Shown piece by piece: positions 55,728-64,000 of a DNA stretch of 64,000 nt. The stretch spans positions 48,099,251 to 48,163,250 of the forward strand of contig JAWZYU010000018.1 in the NCBI GenBank assembly GCA_038380435.1, in the 5' to 3' direction. The notes below the pieces were generated by a model. That model saw only the letters and a program-made list of their open reading frames with translations. It ran no database searches and was not told the origin of the DNA. A program made the translations under genes and the position numbers. This stretch comes from Ryuthela nishihirai (Eukaryota > Arthropoda > Arachnida > Araneae > Heptathelidae). Position 1 is the stretch's first letter, and every line of letters begins with the position of its first letter.

Positions 55728-57256
55728 CACTGCTCACAAAAAATAGGGGATATTTCAAAATGAATATGAAGCGATAAAAAAGAACCATTTGAATTGTTTT
55801 TATTAAACAAGAACATCAGAAAAGCAAACGACAAGTCAAAAAAAGTTGTTCGATTATGCAAATGAAATGCAAAACCAACTTTGATGTCATTGGTGAAAAT
55901 GCACTATACAAAAGGCTGAGAGTACTGGAGTATCCGCACGTTCCCTGATCTTGAAAGTGCACATTCTGAAATTTCCCAGCCCTTGCAATGCCCCTGCAAC
56001 ACGATTTGCCCGAATGCGAAGCCTGGAGAGCCATAGGACGTCTTGAAGCTGGTCAAACACAGACGACAGTTGCAACAGCACTTGGAACATCCTAAAGTGT
56101 GATTAGCAGACTGTGGAATCGCTTTCAAGAGACTAGCACAGTACGAAGAAGACGAGGGCAGGGTCGCCCATCTGCCACAACAGCAAGTGATGACCGCTAC
56201 TTGACCTTATTGGCAAGAAGGAACAGGCGCAGCAATGCAACAGAGCTGCAGGGACAGTTTCTTGCTGCCACTAGACGACGGATATGCACCGAGACCATAT
56301 GAAATTGGCTCCATCGTGTTGGACTGCATGCCCGGCGACCAATGGTATGCATTCCGTTATCTTCTGAACACCAAGAATCCGTAGAAGGTGGGCTGATGAG
56401 CATCGTCATTGGATCCGTGATGAGTGGTCAACTGTCCTCTTCTCTGATGAGTCACGGTTCAGTCTGCAGTCTGACAATCATTGTGTCCTGATCTGGCGTG
56501 AACGAGGAACATGGGAGAATCCACGTTTCATGCGAGAAAGGGACTCCTTCGGTGGTGGTGGAACCATGGTGTGGGCTGGCATCAACATTGGTTGTCGTAC
56601 CGACCTCCACGTCATCAGAAACGGATCGCTGACTGCTGTCAGATATCGAGATGAGATCCTGCACCCTATAGTGGTACCCTATGCTGGAGCAGTTGGAAAC
56701 AACTTTCTTTTCATGGACGATAATGCAAGGCCCCACCGTGCGCATCTCGTCAACAACATGCTTCAGGAGGCAGGAATCGAACGCATGGACTGGCATTCAC
56801 ATTCTCCAAACCTGAATCACGTTGAACATGCTTGGGATGCACTAGGAAGACGTCTGGCAAACCGTCCAATGCCTCCCACAACACTTCTTGAGCTGGAAGT
56901 TGCCCTGGAGCAAGAGTGGCAGAGGATCCCACAAGAACTTCTGGATATTCTGATCCTGTCCATGCCCCATTGCTGTCAGTGTGTTTTGGCAGTCTTGGGT
57001 GACCATACACCCTACTGAACAGTCAATGTGTGCCACTCTCGTCCAGTTTGACATGCTTCTGTTCACCCCCACCAACATGTCACTTGCTACTCAATCACGA
57101 CAATTGAGTTTGCATCTCATTTCCATAATCGAACAACTTTCTTTGACTTGTCGTTTGCTTTTCTGATGTTCTTGTTTAATAAAAACAATTCAAATGCTCT
57201 TTTTTTTTATCGCTTCATATTCAATTTGAAATACTTCCTAATTTTTGTGAGCAGTG
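55728..57256. mobile_element. Tc1-like transposon, 1529 bp, ~146-bp TIRs, TA duplication
   Basis: Left TIR 55728-55873 and right TIR about 57111-57256 are inverted copies over their whole length with only a handful of differences (start CACTGCTCACAAAAA in both). TA flanks at 55726-55727 and 57257-57258. The single transposase lies on the plus strand. Long TIRs with high mutual similarity mark this as the best-preserved DNA transposon here. Confidence 0.95.
55988..57018 (+). pseudogene. Tc1-type transposase (DD34E), two stops and one frameshift
   Basis: The ATG at 55988 gives PECEAWRAIGRLEAGQTQTT, a helix-turn-helix start. A TAA at 56093-56095 interrupts it after LGTS. The frame resumes with SVISRLWNRFQETSTVRRR, then GQGRPSATTASDDRYLT (second HTH, GRP spacer), and meets a TGA at 56300-56302. 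A frameshift near 56385 leads into the catalytic domain: STVLFSDESRFSL (first Asp), the open frame from 56530 with GGGGTMVWAGI, FMDDNARPH (second Asp) and SPNLNHVEHAWDAL (Glu). Thirty-four residues separate the second Asp and the Glu, the Tc1 DD34E spacing. The protein ends at TGA 57016-57018. All three catalytic acids survive, but the breaks prevent a full protein. The enzyme would act in the nucleus on the terminal repeats. Confidence 0.92.
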
Positions 57257-57461
57257 TATATTGTTTCGTCTACAGGATTTACCCTGTGATTATTTGCTAC
57301 TGATTTATTGATGTAACGCCCTTAGCGTGAGTGACAAATACTAATTCCATCTCTAATGAGGCAACAGAGTTGTCCACTTCCTGGATAGATGGCGCCACTA
57401 GTGCGAATCAAATAAATAAAATCCGGGAGGTTTATAAGGTCACATAAGCTGAGAAAAGGTT

Positions 57462-57600
57462 AGCCATTGATGGTGTAGTGGTTAGCATAATAGTAATGCT
57501 TCCTGGAGACGTGGGTTCGAATCCGAATCCCACTCATGGCAAGACCAAATTTTTTTCAGCTCATCATTTCATGAGTTCCATGTGTTATCTATTTCCCTTG
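57462..57600 (+). repeat. tRNA-headed retroposon, other family
   Basis: TGATGGTGTAGTGGTTAGCA (A box) then GTGGGTTCGAATCCGAATCC (B box), followed by a T-run and a short unique tail. The anticodon region is not a proper cloverleaf, so I do not call it a tRNA gene. Its body does not match the three SINE families above. Confidence 0.5.
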
Positions 57601-58149
57601 TCCCCTTCCCTAGCACTATTACTATCCAAATAACACTTCATAAGATATGTTTTATGCTTATAACTACTTGCAAACAAATCAAATACTTTTCCGTTGGAAA
57701 CGTCTTTAAAGGACGACTGGTTTTGCTGAAGGATTGCCAAAAAATGTATAGTTTCATGTTTATGAAGTTGTTTTGGTTAAACAAACGTTTCTCTGCATTT
57801 CAAAGAAAATGAAATTTTTTAAACTTATATATGTATTTAACTTTACCAAAAATTCTGATAATAATACAACAAGTAAAAATATTTTGGCTCCCTTTAAATT
57901 TCCTTCCAACAACAACACAAAAAAAAACCTGTCGCCGACATTGATTACCTTTGACATATTTAGTAGTTGTAATACCAATTAAAGTAACTGATCTGGAAAT
58001 ATGTTTCAAACTAATATAAGCGAAAAAAAACGGTTATATTATTTTACTAAAATATACGAGTATTTTTTATCAGTTTATGAACTGATTATTTAATTCTAAA
58101 CAATTTTGAATGATATTTACAAAACGTGTAAAACTCTAGTTAAAGTTTC
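57601..58149. other. No gene seen; AT-rich
   Basis: Overlapping open frames on both strands at 57760-58009 have no motif. Confidence 0.45.
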
Positions 58150-58275
58150 CACAATTTAAATAAATTTGATTGAGATCTTTATCTTGTCCCATGTTTCCAT
58201 AAAAAAAAAACTTACTTAAGAATATAACAAGTTTTAAATTTGACTATCCGTTGAATACAACTTGAGAATATACCT
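58150..58275. repeat. Direct repeat D1, left copy
   Basis: About 120 bp nearly identical to 59279-59397: CACAATTTAAATAAATTTGA, GATCTTTATCTTGTCCCATG, AATTTGACTATCC, then TACAACTTGAGAATAT. Both contain the ATTTGATTGAGATCTTTATC word of the foldback family F, so they probably derive from its arms. Confidence 0.75.
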
Positions 58276-59278
58276 GATCACCTATACTATATTGTGTTCT
58301 TCTGCGTAATCTGCAGTGATTTGAGTTACATAACTTACTGCAGATAATGATTATCTGCATATTTAAAAATAATTCAATGTGCTTTAGCAATTGCGAAACA
58401 GATATCTCAGATGAATTCAGAGTAAATTGCATTCAACGTTATCTCTTGATTACAGCTTCCAATCTACGACATTTTAGGAGCCAATGATTTATATTTTTGT
58501 GCCTGTTACTCGTTAAGTTTCTCTTTTGGAAATTTTTAAAATAATTGTTCAAGGGGTGCTCAAAATGACCTCATACACTTTTTGCTTCCACATTCTCATA
58601 ATGATAATACAATATCATGCATATTTCTTAGATTTTATATAGCCGTTGAAAAATACAACCCAAATTAATTCTAGTGCTCTTCTTTGCATTATATTTATTC
58701 GTTAAAAAATGCAAAAAAAAAAGTACTAAAACTGAGCAAGTGCAAATATTACGTTACTTGGAACGTTTTTTTGTAATCACTGTTTAAATAGTATAATAAA
58801 ATAAACACGGAAGAATACATAAATTGGCTCAAATGTAATCTAAATAAAACTATTAATTTAATTCTAATGGGTTAATTTTCATCGTTAATGTTCTGACTGC
58901 GATCGAAATGACTTCGCTTTCTTGATGTGTATAAGATTAGTCACGCAGGTAGCTAACAATGAAAATCAGCCTGTTTATTCCAGTCTGCGTGTGGGGAGGA
59001 ATTGTAGTTTATAAGAGCATTTAGGCTGAAAACTTTACAAACGGAGAGCAGTTGTTTTGCTGAAGGGTTTAAATAACCATCATCAGAGTAGTTAAGTGCT
59101 ATCGCTAGAATACAATTCCACCTTGCCACTATAACAAAAAATATTATCGTTGCAAAAGTGTGTTTTGGTCTTGCACAGTGCATAAAGAAAGGAAGCAATC
59201 GATGTGAAGAAATCAGTAGAAGAGAGAAATCAGTAGAGGGTGATGAAACACTTTCTTCGTTCGTCAAACATAAACCCA
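58276..59278. other. No gene seen between the D1 repeats
   Basis: About 1.0 kb, AT-rich. The minus-strand frame at 58953-59279 (108 codons) shows no recognisable motif. I see no features of a retroelement interior. Confidence 0.4.
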
Positions 59279-59397
59279 CAATTTAAATAAATTTGATTGA
59301 GATCTTTATCTTGTCCCATGTTTCCATAAAAAAAAACTTACTTAAGAAAGTAACAAGTTTCAAATTTGACTATCCCTAGAATACAACTTGAGAATAT
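59279..59397. repeat. Direct repeat D1, right copy
   Basis: See left copy at 58150; differences are limited to the A-run length and a few substitutions, implying a recent duplication or two insertions of one family. Confidence 0.75.
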
Positions 59398-60444
59398 TCT
59401 TGTGTTTCACAAATCAGTTCCCATCACATTACATAAAGATTTAAAAACACTACAAAACGTTTCAGGAACAACTCCTTAAATCCCCGTTGTCAGATAAAAT
59501 GGTGCTATCCGTTAAGACAAGGTTTAGTAAGGAGGAAGCTACGTGAAGACAGGGGAGACGGAAAGGACAGGGAGGCAGAACGAAAAGGGAGAGAAATCAG
59601 AGTAGGAAGGATGAAAGCGCATTACAGGAATCTTGCCTAGGAGTTTGCGTATTTCTTCTGTACTTTGAATAACCCGGTCTTAGCCTCATATTCCACCGGG
59701 CCACGTAATGCAATGTAGTTATTACATTAATTTGAAAAATAAACCAGCAAGAGACTAGCGTTGACTATAATGAAACCTAGACCAAAATCTCCCTGAATAT
59801 GCTGATGCTCATTGGGGACTAACATTCCAGGTTTGCATATCTCTTCACAAAAGCCAGAATTTTCGCTTTCAATCAACATTTACTGCTTCAGTCTTCAACA
59901 TACCATGATTGTAAGCATAAGTTTACATTACTGTTAGAGGAGATTATTCTTATTAGGTGTATTTCACCATTACCACATTCTACCATTGTTTTACAACCTG
60001 TTTTTAGGATTTAATAAAATTATTTTAATTTGTTTTGCAATCTCATTAAGTTTATTGGTTTTCAACGAAAAATCAGAACAAATTTTATACCATATCTCCT
60101 ACTACTCGTATTTACCAAAATAAATCAAAATTATTGGTGATCACTGCTTCAATTTTGAAGTTTAAGGAGAATTTGTGATGATACTAAGCATAGACATTAA
60201 ACACTAAGCAGATCACCTAAGTCCCATAGCGAAATCCCTACAGAAAGCCAATATTCGGATGGACTATAAAGAGTTGCTCTCTAGAGAAACATCTATTTTT
60301 AATTAAATAAAATGAGGCAAAATGTCATTAATTGATCAATGCTTATATTAATATGAATATGAGTCTACAAGTAAACACGTTAAAGGATTATACATAAACT
60401 TCTAACATGTAACGATTTAAAAAAAATCACCAAAGCTGAATATA
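59398..60444. other. No gene recognised
   Basis: A purine-rich stretch at 59530-59625 is the only compositional feature. Confidence 0.45.
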
Positions 60445-60590
60445 GCAGTGGTCGAGTGGTTAAAGTGTCAGGCTACGAAAGAAAAAGGACCCTATGTTCG
60501 AATCTTAAATAAAGCGTGGGTGTTTGCTTTTTTATATATGTTGTATTTGTGAGGAGACGTTCACTTCCTTGAAGATCCTCTTTATGGCGT
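60445..60590 (+). repeat. SINE-2, copy 5
   Basis: Head GCAGTGGTCGAGTGGTTAAA then CTATGTTCGAATCTT; body GTGGGTGTTTGCTTTTTT and TGTGAGGAGACGTTCACTTCC follows the order seen in the copy at 33992. The serine-tRNA-like A box is clearest in this copy. Confidence 0.65.
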
Positions 60591-60944
60591 ATTATAGAAA
60601 TAAGCTACAGTCAGATTTCTGAGCCAAGTTAAATGCCTGAGGAGTAGTTTATTTGAATATGAAAATTAGGTCTAACTGAATGAAATTCCTTTTGTTCAAA
60701 CAATTCCAGTAGCAGAACTGTTATAGTGCTTTCACGCATAACTCAGGCAAGTGGACTCAAAATCCACATAAGGATTTGATGTTTTTGTAATCCTTTTACT
60801 GAAGAGTACTATATAGAGAGCTGAGGTCTCTCCTGCATCACCATCCTTCGATGATGATGATGGAGGTGATTACTCAGCTTCCTGTAATACTCTATTTCTA
60901 GGGTCTATTCTCCATCACCATTATTCATCTGAGGTCTTTACTCA

Positions 60945-61320
60945 GTCAGATGCCTGGAGGCGGGGGTGGCTCAGTCAGTAACGCGCCAAGTTCGAGTTCC
61001 AGCTGGTAAGCTCCAAAACTCTCCGCCCTGCCCACGGTCAGTAGGTGACACTGATGGGCTTGGAAAGGCTGCTGTCCTTCGTATGGGACTCTAAGCCGTG
61101 GTCCCGTGTGCGGGAGAGCCATACCCTATGCACTTTAAAGAACAAGCTGGATGACCTTGACGGGAGGCTACCATCTGTCTCCCAACAGCTGTTCCAGTGG
61201 GTCCTCTCCCCCAACCTTCTCTGGGCCTTCGGGGTCCATGTGACCTGGCCATTTAGCCCATTGTGTGCAAAAAAGCGCCAGTCAGAGATCAAACAACCCA
61301 ACCCAACCCGTCAGATGCCT
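60945..61320 (+). repeat. SINE-1, nearly full length with 11-bp target-site duplication
   Basis: The SINE proper is 60956-61309, between GTCAGATGCCT at 60945-60955 and 61310-61320. The head GGTGGCTCAGTCAGTAACGC has lost about 25 bases before the B box (AAGTTCGAGTTCCAGCTGG); the body and tail (CAACCCAACCCAACCC) are close to consensus. Confidence 0.92.
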
Positions 61321-62148
61321 TATATATGGCATATTATATTGATTCCCACATAGGTCTTACCGAAAATATATGATACCGACAAACTCCCATTAGTCTCCCG
61401 TAGCAAAATGGTTTACCAAAGGAGAAGTTTATTGCAATTATTATTATTACTGAAATACAGACACTTGTCCGATGTCTGAAGGATGTCAATTACATATCCC
61501 CGGTACATAGTGTATTCTTCTGTAACATTTTAAACAGTGGGAAACTAATTAAATTTTGGGAAACTTTAACAACGAGAGAGAATAAAATGGAATTCCAAAA
61601 TTATCTGGGCTTCTGCATTCTGAGGATGAAATTTCCAAACAGAGGTTTGTGACGATTTCAGTGTTGATCCCGAAATTGAGTCTCTAGTGTTAACAACGAA
61701 AATTAATTACTGAACTATGGGAGGCTGGCGTGTAACGTGCAGCAATTTTAATGCAAGTGAAACTGGCTTATTTGATTTCAGATGCATCAATTTAGTGTAT
61801 GATAAACAAAGAGCGGTAATGACTACAAAGGGTATTCAATAGACGACACTGCTCCTGTGGTTTATTCACACAGACAGTCAGTAACCATTAAAATAGTTTA
61901 AGGAGCCGTTTTAAAAACGCCGAACGTAGACAAGCTTTGATTCTGCAGAACTACATTATTTTTTTCCTTTGATGAATTAAGAAAGATGGCATGTAGAGAA
62001 ATATGCACTTTTCAGTTCAAAGCTGTATGTTATGTATTTAAACAAAGAAGCTAATAAGTTTAATTGGGAGAAAAGTTTCCATTAAAGCACCAAAACACTG
62101 AAACTGAAATAAGTCAAGGTGGTTTATGTTGTCTTTCAGATGGTGAAC
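61321..62148. other. No gene seen; AT-rich
   Basis: No recognisable repeat or coding frame. Confidence 0.5.
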
Positions 62149-62150
62149 TA

Positions 62151-62749
62151 CACTAGTTTCCATAAATTAAAGAACAATCTAATGCTATGCAAATGGTAAT
62201 CTAACAGGAGGCTTTATAACTTCTAAATTTTGTTTCTTCTGAAAAGTGTGATTGCAGATAAAGATCTCAATCAAATAAATCAATACCTCGAATTTCAACA
62301 ATATTCGTTCAGTTTCAATGAGCTATGGGCATTTGAATATTTAACAATAGAAATGCCAGTCTTAAGAAACTTATACAAAACTGATGAATAGTGAAAGAAT
62401 TCTTTTCACAAACTTCTAAAATGCACACTGATTGAACACTTTAATACAATACTTATTACTAAGCTTTATTTAACTTCTGAGGTACATTTTTGTGATTGGC
62501 ATTGTAATTGTTAACTAAATGATGCATAAATAACATTGTTATTGTTAAAAGTTATTGTAAGAATTAAATACTCAACTGATTAAATACTGACCAAATATTT
62601 TTGAAAATCGATATATTGATATATTTGATTGAAATCTCTATCTACCATCACTTTTTTCGAAAAACAAAACTATTTCAAAATTTATGGAACTTTGACGTTA
62701 TCTGTCATTTACATAATTTAAGATTAGTCCTTAATATTCGAAACCAGTG
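62151..62749. mobile_element. Foldback MITE family F, copy 1, with TA duplication
   Basis: 599 bp. Left CACTAGTTTCCATAAATTAA; the complement of the right begins CACTGGTTTCGAATATTAAG. Inner arms include GTGATTGCAGATAAAGATCT and AACAATATTCGTTCAGTTTC with inverted partners. TA flanks at 62149-62150 and 62750-62751. Arms of roughly 250 bp surround a short centre. No coding capacity. Confidence 0.85.
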
Positions 62750-62751
62750 TA

Positions 62752-63255
62752 TATTTATAGATTCGTATCCGACACTCATGGCTAGAGGATAATAAGATGA
62801 AATATTGTTTTACCTATGTTTCATATCACATTTATAGAGTCAGGACTTGATGTAGAAATAAATAGAGGGTGGGGGGGAGCAAGAAACATAATTGGGCCGG
62901 GAAAATGTAAAGGGGGGGGGGGGAGAACAAGAGACCGCATTTCTAATGCAGTGTAACATCTTCTCTTCCATTTTACAGGTATTTATACGATTTCTTGAAA
63001 AATGCACGAAATATAAATAAGTTAAATTATTTTACCTGAATTTCCTTTATTATCAATTTGAAAGGGGGAGAGGGGATGTACCCCTTTCCTTCCCAAAGAT
63101 CTGGCCTGTATGGAGTGCATATATATTTTTTGAATATCCATGTGAATGTCTAAGGTAAATAAGCTTTTGGCACTGTTTGTAACCACGAAATAGTGTAGGT
63201 AAGACGGTATGAGGTGTAGATATCTGATCCAAATCAAAAATGTAAAATGCTAATT
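62752..63255. other. No gene seen between two foldback MITEs
   Basis: Contains a G-rich tract (GTGGGGGGGAGC near 62869 and GGGGGGGGGG near 62913) and AT-rich DNA. Confidence 0.5.
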
Positions 63256-63257
63256 TA

Positions 63258-63847
63258 CACTAGTTTCTACGAATTAAATGGAAGGAAAATGAAATGAAAG
63301 GAAAATCATTATGTTACGTCAATGGAAAGCTAGCGTCAAAGATCTATGACTTCTAAAATAAGATTTTTTTTTGTTTTGAAAAATGTGATTGCAGATAAAG
63401 ATTTCAATCAAACAAATCAATATTTCGATTTTCAACAATATTCGTTCAGTATTTAATGAGTTATGGAATTTTGAATATTTAACAACTGCAATGCCAGTTT
63501 GAAAAACTTATACAAAATTGAAGAATATTGAAATAATTCTTTGTACAAAACTCTAAAATACAAACTTATTTTATTAAACACTTTGATACAATACTTACTA
63601 CTTATTTTTAATTAACTTCTGAAGTCAATTTTTGTGGGCATTGTTATCGCTAAATATTCAAACTTCCATAACTCATTAAATACTGAACGAATATTGTTGA
63701 AAATCAAGATATTGATTTATTTGATTGAAATCTTTATATGCAATCACATTTTTCAAAGCAAAAAATTATTTTAGAAGTTATAGAGCTTTGACGTTAGCTT
63801 CCCATTGACTTAACATATGGATCTTCCTTAATTTATGGAAACCAGTG
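63258..63847. mobile_element. Foldback MITE family F, copy 2, with TA duplication
   Basis: 590 bp. Left CACTAGTTTCTACGAATTAA; complement of right CACTGGTTTCCATAAATTAA. Inner arms ATGTGATTGCAGATAAAGAT and TTCAACAATATTCGTTCAGT have clear inverted partners at 63670-63760. TA flanks at 63256-63257 and 63848-63849. Arms are more alike than those of copy 1, suggesting a younger insertion. Confidence 0.9.
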
Positions 63848-64000
63848 TATAAATACATATTTTAAATATTATTCCTTTGAAAACAGTGTTACCATGTGTT
63901 GTTCTCTGAAACAAAAAGAAAAAACATTCTTGTTGAAACGTCGGAGTCATTTCAGTACCAATCTTATATAATCGCTAGTCTTTTCGTAACCTAAGTGAAA

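Noticed and set aside
58953..59279. 108-aa minus-strand frame as a host gene
   Set aside because: Composition is unremarkable, and no domain, splice signal or second copy supports it.
61038..61353. Open frames of 60-124 aa inside SINE-1 copies (also 7847-8038, 27745-28119, 48802-49059, 53233-53833)
   Set aside because: The same peptides recur wherever SINE-1 occurs, on either strand, and are incidental translations of a non-coding repeat.

Overview
The window is AT-rich, non-coding eukaryotic DNA packed with transposable elements. I found no intact host gene, rRNA gene or functional tRNA gene. The repeat content points to an arthropod: tRNA-headed SINEs, an RTE-type LINE, Tc1/mariner transposons and hAT-type MITEs. 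My best guess is a chelicerate such as a spider, from a general impression of the SINE and LINE style, which the sequence does not prove.

Layout. 1-9 kb: tRNA-derived SINEs (families called SINE-1 and SINE-2 here) and a decayed mariner-like transposon with terminal inverted repeats (4281-5563, minus strand). 10.8-12.5 kb: four copies of a ~260-bp hAT-type MITE, then more SINE-1. 15.0-16.3 kb: a decayed Tc1 transposon with TA target duplications (minus). 16.8-17.0 kb: a 32-bp minisatellite. 19.6-23.9 kb: an LTR retrotransposon with LTRs, primer-binding-like site, polypurine tract and a 17-unit charged repeat in a gag-like region; no pol was recognised. 24.5-25.0 kb: a long-armed foldback MITE. 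26.0-28.3 kb: LINE copy 1 (minus), internally deleted and interrupted by a SINE-1. 28.7-36.8 kb: hAT MITEs, a degenerate jockey/CR1-like LINE reverse transcriptase, SINEs, a palindromic Tc1-type MITE and short tandem repeats. 39.3-46.0 kb: LINE copies 2 (plus, nearly full length) and 3 (minus, one 826-codon open frame), tail to tail. 46-55 kb: palindromic MITE, SINEs, hAT MITEs and a 28/29-bp minisatellite. 55.7-57.3 kb: a 1.53-kb Tc1-like transposon with ~146-bp terminal repeats and a broken transposase. 57-64 kb: SINEs and two ~600-bp foldback elements with TA duplications.

How they relate. The SINEs have RNA polymerase III promoter heads and would need a LINE to move. The RTE-type LINE is the only element here with a long open reverse transcriptase frame, but dependence of the SINEs on it is not shown. 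The MITEs would need transposases encoded elsewhere; none of the transposases here shares their ends. Nesting (SINE in LINE, hAT MITE in an AT-rich dispersed repeat) gives a partial relative chronology.

All alignments were made by eye, so boundaries without a target-site duplication are approximate to about 10-20 bases.
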